64,000 nucleotides of DNA from positions 71,085,133 to 71,149,132 of the forward strand of contig NC_132911.1 of the NCBI RefSeq assembly GCF_047675955.1, in the 5' to 3' direction. The notes beneath the pieces were generated by a model. The model did not search any database. It was not told the origin of the DNA and saw nothing but the letters and a program-made list of their open reading frames with translations. Origin of the DNA: Chlorocebus sabaeus (lineage: Eukaryota > Chordata > Mammalia > Primates > Cercopithecidae). This document shows, one piece after another, positions 24,495 to 36,400 of this stretch. The translations under genes and the position numbers were made by a program. The stretch's first letter is position 1; every line of letters begins with the position of its first letter.

Positions 24495-27400
24495 AGCTGG
24501 GCATGGTGGCGCACACCTGTAGTCTCAGCTACTCAAGAAGCTGAGGCAGGAGAATCACTTGAACCAGGAGGCAGAGGTTGTAGTAAGCTGAGATCATGCC
24601 ACTGCACTCCAGCCTTGGCGATAGAACAAGCCTCCATCTCAAAAATAAATAAACAAAATAGGCCAGACGCTGTAATCCCAGCACTTTGGGAGACCCAGGT
24701 AGGTAGATCACCTGAGGTCAGGAGTTTGAGACCAGCCTGGTGAACATGGTGAAACCCCATCTCTACTAAAAATACAAAAAATTAGCTGGGTGTGGTGGTG
24801 CGTGCCTATAATCCCAGCTACTTGGGAGGCTTGAGACAGGAGAATCGCTTGAACCCAGGAGGCTGAGGTTGCAGTGTGCCGAGATCATGCCATTGCACTC
24901 CAGTTTGGGCAACAAGAGTGAAACTCCATCTCAAAATAAATAAATAAATAAAATAATAAAATATAAATTTTATAGTTAATAGCAACCTTTCTCCAGGTGT
25001 AGATAGTGTCAGAAAAAAACAGCAACCTTATTATAGTTAATTTTTCCTGTAGTTATCTGAATTGAAAAAGTAGAAAATAACTAGGATAGTAAAAAATCTG
25101 GAAATTATGTCACAGAGAAGGACTTTGGGAACTAGGAATCACTGACTCTGAAAGAAAAAAAAAGCTCAAAACTCACAAAAAACAGTGATAATCATTGTGT
25201 TGCAGAATTATTCTCTACCCAAATCTTATTCAATCACCAAAGCCCACCTTCAAAGCAGTTAACATAATGTTTCCCCTCATACCAAATGTTAAGTGCTCTT
25301 TAAAAGGAAGGAAGGGAAGTAAGGAGGGCAAGTAGCTCTAGGCCAATGAGAGAAAGTTATGAGGAAAAAACTATCAGGTGATTAAAGCTATTCAAAGGAA
25401 AATTAGCTTCTGAGGGAGGTGAGCCTTTCACTGGGAGCAAAGACATTGTACAGTCATTCAAATATATTGCACAGAACATTTTTGCACTGAGAGGGAGGAG
25501 ATTATTCTGGGTAAACTTTAATATTCTTTACAAGTATAACACTGTGATATTTAAAGTGTTCAGTGACTTCAGGATAGCCCCAGACATTTACTCTTTTTTA
25601 TGTAATAAAATATGCAAACATGTAAAAATAAAGTGCCAGTATACTTTTGATTTCTGTTATATTGATTCCATAATAAAGCTTGATTATCTTGGATTTTTCA
25701 CACTTTTTAGCTACTGGCTTTTGCAAAGAATTTGAATGTAGAATTCAGCTTGGAAGCAGAAAGAATGACTCATGGCTATTATCTAGCAAGTCGCAGAATC
25801 AGAACAGACTCTATATATGGATCAAAACTGTCGGCATCTGCATTAAAATATCTGTAGGTATTCAATTCAAGATTTTAGAATCAGCATTGAGTTACAAATG
25901 ATGTGTTTAATTAAATTGCTAATTTACCTATTTCAATTGTTTCTCTGCTTGACTGCTAGTTGGTTGGTTTGTAAATGGCCTTGTTCCAAAAGGACTAAAG
26001 GCTTCACAATTCCTTCTGTTATATCATGTTACATCATTTTAATCTCTAATAATTTTTTTACTAAACTAATTTTTATTGGATGCCACATATGAGATATGTC
26101 TGAGGAAAGTGCACTGATTTCAAATGCAAATCCTTGTTTTTAAAAATGTGACTGTTGGCTGGGCATGGTGGCTTACACCTATAATCCCAGCACTTTGGGA
26201 GGCCGAGAGGGCAGATTGCCTGAGGTCAGGAGTTCAAGACCAGCCTGGGCAACACAGTAAAACCCCGTCTCTACTAAAATACAGAAAATTAGCCAGGCGT
26301 GGTGGAGCGCGCATGTAGTCCCAGCTACTCGGGAGGCTAAGACAGGAGAATTGCTTGAACCTGGGAGGCAGAGGTTGCAGTGAGCTGAGATCACACCACT
26401 GCACTCCAGCCTGGGCAACAGAGCGAGACTCCATCTCAAAAAAAAATAAAAATAAAATGGGTGTTGGCCAGGCACAGTGGCTCATGCCTATAATCCCAGC
26501 ACTTTAGGAGGCTGAGGCAAGCAGGTGGCTTGAGCTCAGTTCAAGACCAGCCTTGGGGCTGGGTGCAGCGGGTCACACCTGTAATCCTAGCACTTTGGGA
26601 GGCTGAGGTGGGAGGATCATTTGAGCTCAAGAATTCGAGACCAGCCTGGGCAACATAGTGAGACCTCACATCTATTTAAAACAACAACAACAACAACAAC
26701 AAAACAGAGCAGCCTGGGCAACATGGTGAAATCCTGTCTCTACCCAAAATACAAAAAACTAGCTAGGCCCGGTGACAGGTGCCTGTAGTCCCAGCTACTC
26801 AGGAAGCTGAGGTGGGAGGATTGCTTGAGCCCATGAAGCGGAAGTTGCAGAGTGCCTAGATGTGCCACTTTACTCCAGCCTGGGTGACAGAGTGAGACCC
26901 CTTCTCAATTAAAAAAAAAAAAAACAAAAAAAGACAAAACCTTGCCTAGTGGCTCACGCCTGTAATCCCAGCACTTTGGGAGGCCAAGGCAGGCAGATCA
27001 CCTGAGGTCAGGATTTTGAGCCCAGCCTGGCCAACACGGTGAAACCCCGTCTCTACCAAAAAAATACAAAAAAAATTAGCTTGGGGTTGTGGCGCATGCC
27101 TATAGTCCCAGCTACTCGTGAGGCTGAGGCAGGAGAATCACTTGAACCCGGGAGGCCGAGGTTGCTGTGGGCCAAGATTGCATCACTGCACTCCAGCCTG
27201 GCGACAGAACAACACACAGTCTCAAAAAATATATAATTCTTTTCATATGTAAACGGAGACTATGTGAGTTCAAATACAAAACATATTTTTACTATAGAGA
27301 AAAGAACATTATGAGAAAATAGAACTTTTAAAGCCGGGCGCAGTGGTGCACGCCTATTATCCCAGTACTTTGGGAGGCCAAAGGGGGTGGATCACCTGAG

Positions 27401-30400
27401 GTCAGGAGTTCACGACCAGCCTGACTAACATGATGAAACCCCATCTCTACTAAATACAAAATAATGAGCCAGGTGTGGTGGCACATGCCTGTAATCCGAG
27501 CTACTTGGGAGGCTGAGACAGGAGAATCGCTTGTACCTGGGAGACAGAGGTTGCAGTGAGACATGGTTGCGCCATTGCACCTGGGCAAAGAGAGTGACAC
27601 TCTGTCTCAAAAAAAAAAAGAAAAGCAAACAGTATAATTTGATCTGAGTATTTTAAATTTTAATTCAGGAAATAGAGAGCATTATGTAATGCAATTCTGT
27701 TTTCCATTTTGAAACATTTATCAAAGAGTTGACTTCTAATTGGCTTATCTTTAGCATTTTTTCAGCTCTATGAAGATAAATATACAGTTGGGGAAATTAA
27801 CTAAATATATCTAAATCTTACAGATTTATACTTGACATTTTCTGCCAGTTCTTCATCTGTCTTATTTTATGTTGCAGTTTTAACAATATATTTATTTATT
27901 TATTTAATGAATTATTTTACTCCTAGTTCTACTTCACAATTATTTTGAGATTACACTTTAATACTATATCAAATAAAGAAATGGTCTCTCAATAGGGGAC
28001 TGTTTAAACTATGGTACAGCTACATCACAACACAGTGAAGCTGTGATGCAGCTATTTATTCAAAAATAAAGTAGTTAATTTTAACGTAATTCTACTTTTT
28101 CACATTGTAGAAATAAATACTAAGGGTGGTTTGTGAAACAGCAGAGTAAATGAACCCCTAGCTAGAAGAGTCATAAACCTTGAATTTTTCTCCCATTTCT
28201 ATAGACAGGTACCTAATTACAAGCATCTTTGCTTTTCTAGAGAAGTGGAGCTGAACAATACTTTCTAAAGGCTCTATACATATTCTGTCCCGGTCAACAT
28301 TTTTAGAAGGATCTTGGATGAGGACATCAGAGACATGATAATTACATTTATAAATGAGCAATATTGGAGAGAACTTCACAAACTTGAATTGTGATCTTAA
28401 TCTAACAAGAAGAAAGTTAATAGGATAAATGTAAAGCCCTCTGTTAGATGCCCAGACTCTGTAGTATAAGTGTGAATTGATGAGAAAATGGTAATATGGC
28501 TTAATATGAAAAGGATTTGATATTTCATTATTTTTATGTTTAATAAGAGTAAATAATGTAATATGGCTATTAATAATACTGAGAGTTGGGGTCATATTAA
28601 CAGAATATATATCAAGAGCAACAAAATGCTAGTTATGCCTCATCTATACTGTGATGGTCAAAACCGCTGTTGTACTGTACTGAAAAGGAGTATTAACCAA
28701 ATCAGGTCATGAGGAGAGTAGCCATCATGGTGAGGAGCTGAAAGTTATGTCTCATAGCATAGTAAAGGAACTAGAAATATTTAACTTGAAGGAGAGAAAA
28801 CACGGAGCAATCGAAAAGTTATCTTTGCATATCTGAAGAGCATCATATTAAGAGGTCTCAGCAGACAGAACAAGAGACCTGTGGGTAGAAATTGCAGTGA
28901 AACTAATTTTAGCTTAGATTGATAGAATCTTGGTTATAGTTAGTTATGGTTATAGTTAGTTGCAAAACTTTCAAATGCCTTTACTTATCTCCCTTTTATA
29001 GCTGAGTTTCAAAAAATCTCATACATTAAATGATTTATACAAAGTCATACAGCTAGTAAATTCTAGAGACTCAGCCAGGTTTTCTGATTCCCAAGTTCAG
29101 CAATCATTCAGATACATCACATTTGCTTAAAAGAGATCTTTCAGTAATGGAAGTTGGTTAAAAATTTAAAAATAAAGGAACGGATTGCCTCATGAAGCCA
29201 TGAATGCTAGGAGAGGTCCAAAAGATACTGGTAAACGAATAGCCCAGGATGTTGTAGAGGAAATTTAGTTTTCTGATGAAAGTTTGAACTTTGAATTCCA
29301 AGATCCCTTCCAATGCTGAAATTGCCAACAAAAATCTTGGAAATCTATGAGGATTTTAGATAAATGAAGGACTAAAAGAAAAAGTCAAGGATTTGTCTGT
29401 AAAAGATATTTAGTTAGATTAATTTTCTCAACTGTGTATTTATCTGAACAAAACTTCGGGAGGGGAGTGTGGAATGATAAATAAAAGCCAGGATGGAAAC
29501 CAATAGGATACTGGCTTGTTCTGGAACAGTCTATTTAAGTTGATAGGAAAAAAAAAATTAAAGAAAAGAAACTAAAAAAGAAACTAAAAATTTTTTTAAA
29601 GTAAGAATATGCTTTAGGTGTGGCTAAGGTTCACATATGTCTTGGTTTGTTCCTGCCAAAATATATATTATTTTTATAATATCAACATATTTTGATTGGC
29701 AACTATTTTCTTTTTTAGCGTTTTCCTATCTGAAGCCCATGCACGACTGAACTTAAGGAATAAAGTGCTTAAAGAAGATGTGCTGATTGCAGCCTTACTA
29801 TTTGAAACATCCCTCACATTGAAATATGGTAATGGATTCAATTATTGATGATTACTACAAATAACTATATTTAACCTTAAATATTCTTAATTGGTTAAAT
29901 TAAAATGTTACATATATTTTTAAAATATTATTTTAAAGAATAACAAATCACTACCAGGTAAGGCCTGTTTTAATTTGGGCATTTATTAACTGTTTCTGGG
30001 TAGGTAGTATCATCATCTAATATTAAATTCCTTATTATGCATGATTGTTTTCATATTTGAACTTTTGCATTGCTTAAAGAATTCTGGGGGAAAAAGTACT
30101 TAATACAACACATAAAATGATTTTAATTTATCTTCCTTTTAAAATAACTTGCAACATTTAGATTTCAAACAATCCCCCACAGCAGAGTTAGGCAAGATAG
30201 CAAAAGAAAATCTGATCATCAGCTGGGTGCAGTGGCTCACACCTGTAATCCCAGCACCTTGGGAGGCCGAGACAGGTGGATCACAAGGTCAGGAGATGGA
30301 GACCAGCCTGCCTAATATGGTGAAAACCCATCTCTACTAATAAAGCACAAAAATTAGCTGGGTGTGGTGGCAGGTGCCTGTAGTCCCAGCTACTTGGGAG

Positions 30401-33400
30401 GCTGAGGCAGGAGAATCGTTTGAACCTGGGAGGTGGAGGTTGCAGTGAGCTGAGATTGTGCCACTGCACTCCAGTCTGGGCGACAGAGCAAGACTCCATC
30501 TCAAAAAAAAAAAAGAAAAAAGAAAAGAAAATCTGATTATCTTGTATCAATACCTTCACCGAATTTCTAGTTTTAATACTACGTCTATAGCATTTAATTT
30601 TTTTAAATGAATGGCGCTTATTATGCTTTTGCTAATAAACACGCAAAAGAGGTTTTTAAGGTAAGGGTAAGGAGAGTTATTCTCCCAAGTTCTTGGTTGA
30701 ATTAGATGAGACATTAATTTTGATTAGCGATACCATTCTTCAAACCAAACCTTGGTTCCAGCCCTGGGACTTAAAGAATGTATTAACACTAGCTTTTCTG
30801 TGTGTACATGTTGGTGATTACATTTGCTTTAAATTACATTTATATTGTAATACCCGTTTGCAGAGATTCATTCGAATATTAGAACTTTGTTCTATAATTA
30901 TCTAAAGTTCTATAAATTGTTCTATAATTGTCTTTGTTCTATAAATATCAAGCATTCTTAACCTAGGATCCATAGATGCTTGGTATAGGGACTTGTAAAT
31001 CCCTAAATCATATACAAATGTACATATGTGTGTGCCTTATACATTGTTTCCTAGGAACATACAGCATTAATTTTTATGAAATAGAGATTTATGGCCCCTA
31101 AAAGAGGTTAATTATCATCCTGAATTAGTTTTATTTACCAAAAGAGAGTAACACTGTTTCCCAACCAATACTAAATAGTATTTAGGAAGGATATATACAT
31201 GTTTTTCATTTCAATTTGCTTTATCTTTTTTAACTAGCATTTCTTTTTAAAATTATTATTATTATTTATTATTATTATTTTTTGAGATGGAGTTTCACTC
31301 TTGTTGCCCAGGCTGGAGTGCAATCGCATGATCTCGGCTCACCACAACCTCTGCCTCCCGGGTTCAAGCAAGTCTCCTGCCTCAGCCTCTCGAGTAGCTA
31401 GGATTACAGGCATGCGCCACCACACCCAGCTAATTTTGTATTTTTAATAGAGACGGGGTTTCTCCATGTTGGCCAGGCTGGTCTCGAATTCCTGATCTCA
31501 GGTGATCTGCCTGCCTTGGCCTCCCAAAGTGCTGAGATTACAGGCATGAACCACCGCGCCCCACCTATTTTTTTTCTCTTTAAGTTCTGGGTTACATGTG
31601 CAGAACATGCAGGTTTGTTACATAGGTACACATGTGTCATGGTGGTTTGCTGCACCTATCAACCCGTCATTTAGGTTTTAAGCCCCACATGGTATTTATC
31701 CTAATGCTTTCCTTCCCCTTTCCCCCCAGACCTCCAACAGGCCTCAGTGTTGTGATGTTCCCCTCCCTGTGTCCATGTGTTGTCATTGTTCAACTCCCAC
31801 TTATGAATGAGAGCATGTCGTGTTTGGTTTTATGTTCCTGTGTTAGTTGGCTGAGAATGATGGTTTCCAGCTTCATCCATGTCCCTGCAAAGGACATGCA
31901 CTCATTTTTTATGGCTACATAGTATTCCATGGTGTATATGTGCCACATTTTCTTAATCCAGTCTATCATTGATGGGCATTTGGGTTGTTTCCAAGTCTTT
32001 GCTATTGTAAATATTTAGTGCTGCAATAAACATACGTGTGCATGTGTCTTTATAGTAGAATGATTTAAAATCTTTTGGGTATATACCCAGTAATGGGATT
32101 GCTGGGCCAAATGGTATTTCTGGTTCTAGATCCTTGAGGAATTGCCACACTTTCACAATGGTTGAACTAATTTACACTCCCACCAACAGTGTAAAAGCAT
32201 TCCTATTTCTCCACAGCCTCACCAGCATCTGTTGTTCCCTGGATTTTTAATGATCACCATTCTAACTTTTGTGAGATGGTATCTCATTGTGGTTTTGATT
32301 TGCATTTCTCTAATGACTAGTGATGATGAGCTTTTTTCATGTTTGTTGGCTGCATAAATGTCTTCTTTTGAGAAGGGTCTGTTCATATCTTTTGCCCACT
32401 TCTTGATGGGTTTTTTTTTTCTTGTAAATTTGTTTAAGTTCCTTGTAGATTCTGGATATTAGACCTTTGTCAGATGGATAGATTGCAAAAATTTTCTCCC
32501 ATTCTGTAGGTTGCCTGTTCACTCTGATGATAGTTTCTTTTGCTGTGCAGAAGCTCTTTAGCTTAATTAGATCCCATTTGTCAATTTTGGTTTTTGTTGC
32601 AATTGCTTTTGGTGTTTTAGTCATGAAGTCTTTGCCCATGCCTATGTCCTAAATGGTATTGCCTAGGTTTTCTTCTAGGGTTTTTATGGTTTTAGGTTTT
32701 ACATTTAAGCCTTTAATCCATTTTGAGTTAATTTTTGTATAAGATGTAAGGAAGTTGTTTTAGACATGAAGTCCTTGCCCATGCCTATGTCCTGAATGGT
32801 ATTGCCTAGGTTTTCTTCTAGGGTTTTTATGGTTTTAGGTCTAACATTTAAGTCTCTAATCCACCCTGAATTAATTTTTGTATGAGGTGTAAGGAAGGGA
32901 TCCAGTTTCAGCTTTCTACATATGGCTAGCCAGTTTTCCCAGCACCATTTATTAAATAAGGAATCCTTTCCCCATCTCTTGTTTTTGTCAGGTTTGTCAA
33001 AGATCAGATGATGGCTGGGTGCAGTGCCTCATACCTGTAATCCCAGCACTTTGGGAGGCTGAGGTGGGTGGATCACGAAGTCAGGAGATCGAGACCATCC
33101 TGGTTAATATGGTGAAACCCTGTCTCTACTAAAAATACAAAAAATTAGCTGGCCGTGGTGGCAGGCACCTGGAGTTCCAGCTACCCAGGAGGCTGAGGCA
33201 GGAGAATGGCATGAGCCTGGGAGGCGGAGCTTGCAGTGAGCCAAGATCACGCCATTGCACTCCAGCCTGGGTGACAGAGCGAGACTCCATCTCAAAAAAA
33301 AAGAAAAGATCAGATGGTTGTAGATGTGTGGTAGTACTTCTGAGGGCTCCATTCTGTTCCATTGGTCTATATCTCTGTTTTGGTACCAGTACCATGCTGT

Positions 33401-36400
33401 TTTGGTTACTGTAGCCTTGTAGTATAGTTTGAAGTCAGGTTGCATGATGCCTCCAGCTTTGTTCTTTTGACTTACAAAAGCCAAAATTGACGAATGGGAT
33501 CTAATTAAACTAAAGAGCTTCTGCACAGCAAAAGAAACTACCATCAAGTGAACAGGCAACCTACAGAATGGGAGAAAGTTTTTACAATCTACTCATCTGA
33601 CAAAAGGCTAATATCCAGAACCTACAAAGAACTCAAACAAATTTACAAGAAAAAAACAAACAACCCCATTAAAAAGTGAGCAAAGAATAGGAACAGACAC
33701 ATGTTCATATTCTTTTCTTCCCAAAAGAAGACATTTATGCAGCCAACAGACACATGAAAAAATGCTCATCATCACTTGCCATCAGAGAAATGCCAATCAA
33801 AACCACAGTGAGATACCATCTCATACCAGTTAGAATGGCAATCATAAAAAAGTCAGTAAACAACAGGTCCTGGAGAGGATGTGGAGAAATAGGAATACTT
33901 TTACACTGTTGGTGGGACTGTAAACTAGTTCAACCATTGTGGAAGACAGTGTGGCGATTCCTCAAGGATCTAGAACTAGAAATACCATTTGACCCAGCCA
34001 TCCCATTACTGGGTATATACCCAGAGGATTATAAATCATGCTGCTATAAAGACACATGCACGCGTATGTTTATTGCGGCACTATTCACAATAGCAAAGAC
34101 TTGGAACCAACCCAGATGTCCATCAACGACAGACTGGATTAAGCAAATGTGGCATATATATACCATGGAATACTATGCAGCCATAAAAAAGGATTAGTTC
34201 ATGCCCTTTGTAGGGACATGGATGCAGCTGGAAACCATCATTCTCAGCAAACTATCGCAAGAACAGAAAAGCAAACACTGCATGTTCTCACTTATAGGTG
34301 GGAATTGAACAATGAGAACACTTGGACACAGGAAGGGGAACATCACACGCTAGGGCCTGTCGTGGGGTGGGGGGAGCAGGGAGGGATAGCATTAGGAGAT
34401 ATACCTAATGTAAATGATGAGTTAATGTGTGCAGCACACCAACATGGCACATGTATACATATGTAACAAACCTGCACATTGTGCACATGTACCCTAGAAC
34501 TTAAAATATATAAAAAAAAATTAATACATTGAACTTTATCAAAAAAAAAAAAAAAAAGATGTAAGGAAGGGATCTTGTTTCTGTTTTCTGCATATGGCTA
34601 GCCAGTTTTCCCAGTACCATTTGCTAAATAGGGAATTATTTCCCCATTGCTTGTTTTTTGTCAGGTTTGTTGAAGATTATCAATTTGCTTTATCTTTACA
34701 TGCTTTTCCTATTCTATGTTTAAGACCACATTTCATTAAATCTAAGACACATTATTCTATGTGAAGTAAAGAAAAAATTCTGCCAATTTTACCATGCCAT
34801 GCCATCAATTGTTAAGATACAACTGGAGTACAGTAATAAGATGAAAGTATATGTCTTTGAATTGAAGAATTATAGTATTATTATATTAAGGACTCCTATG
34901 ATAGAATATGACTGAGTATCTATGTATGTATGTACGTATGTATGTATTTATTTATTTTTGAGACAGTCCCACTCCATCACCCAGGCTGGAGTGCAGTGGC
35001 ACAATCTTGGCTCACTGCAACCACCATCTCCTGGGTTCAAGTGATTCTCCTGCCTCAGCCTCCTGAGTAGCTGAAATTACAAGCATGCACCACCAGGCCC
35101 AGCTAATTTTTGTATTTTTAGTATAGATGGGGTTTTGCCATGTTAGCCAGGCTAGTCTCAAACTGTCAAGACCTCAAGTGATCCGCCTTCCTTGGCCTCC
35201 CGAAGTGCTGAGGTTACAGGTGTGAGCTACCACGCCCAGCCATATGGCTGAATATTTTAACTTCATGACTGATACAGTTAGGCTTTGCATCCCCATCCAA
35301 ATCTCATCTTGAACTGAAATCCCCATAATCCCCAAATGTCAAAGGAGAGACCAGGTGGAGGTAACTGAATCAGGGGGGTGGTTTCCCCTATGCTGTTCTC
35401 ATGATAGTGAATGAGTTCTCACAAATCTGATGGTTTTATAAGGGCTCTTCCCCCTTCACTTGGCAGTTCTCCTTCCTGCTGCCTTGAAAGAAGGTGCCTT
35501 GCTTCCCTGTCACCTGCCATGATTGCAAGTTTCCTGAGGCCTCCCCAGCCATGCTGAACTGTGAGCTAATTAAACCTCTTTCCTTTATAAATTACGCAGT
35601 CTTAGACAGTTCTTTATAGCAGTATGAAAATAGACTAATACAGTAAATTGGTACTGCAGAGTGGGGTACCGCTATAAAGATACCCAAAAATGTGGATGTG
35701 ACTTTGGAACTGGACAACAGGCAGAGGTTGGAACAGTTTGGAGGACTCAGAAGCAGATAGGAGGATGTGGGAAAGTTGGAACTTCCTAGAGATTTGTTGA
35801 ATGTCTTTGACCAAAATGCTGATAGTGATATGGACAATGAAGTCCAGGCTGAGGTGGTCTCAGGTGGAGATTAGGAACTTGCTCAGAACTGGAATAAAGG
35901 TGACTCTTGCTGTGCTCTACAAAGAGAGAGACTGGTACCATTTTGCTTCTGCCCTAGAGATCTGTGGAACTTTGAACTTGAGAGACATAATCAGAAATTG
36001 GAACTTATGGGAAGCAGAACATTGAAGTCTGGAAAATTTGCAGCCTGATTATGCAGTAAAAAGGCAAAAACTCATTTTCTGTAGATAAATTCAAGCAGGC
36101 TGCAGAAATTTGCATAAGTAACGAGAAGTCAAATGTTAATTACCAAGACAATGGGGAAAATGTCTCCCGGGCATATCAGAGGTCTTCGTAGCAGCCCCTC
36201 CCTTCACAGGCCCAGAGGCCTAGGAGGAAAAATGGTTTTGTGGGCCAGGCGCAGGGCCTTGCTGCTTTGTGAATATCGGGACTTGGTGCCCTACATCCCA
36301 GCCTTGGCTCAAAGGGGCTAACGTATAGCTCAGGCTGTTGCTTCAGAGAGTGCAAGCCCCAAACCTTTGTGGCTTACACGTGGTGTTGGGCCGGCAGTTG

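Larger units (their letters stand above)
31229..34679 (-). mobile_element. Outer L1 (L1P-like), 5'-truncated, carrying nested insertions
   Basis: L1 3' UTR and ORF2 in reverse at 31567-32754 and continuing at 34556-34679. The whole block is flanked by a perfect 18-bp duplication TCAATTTGCTTTATCTTT (31211-31228, 34680-34697). An Alu lies in its tail region (31281-31565) and a complete second L1 (32755-34555) inside the body. Confidence 0.88.

Noticed and set aside
33754..34466. L1 ORF2-like frames
   Set aside because: Broken, 5'-truncated L1; no full ORF2.
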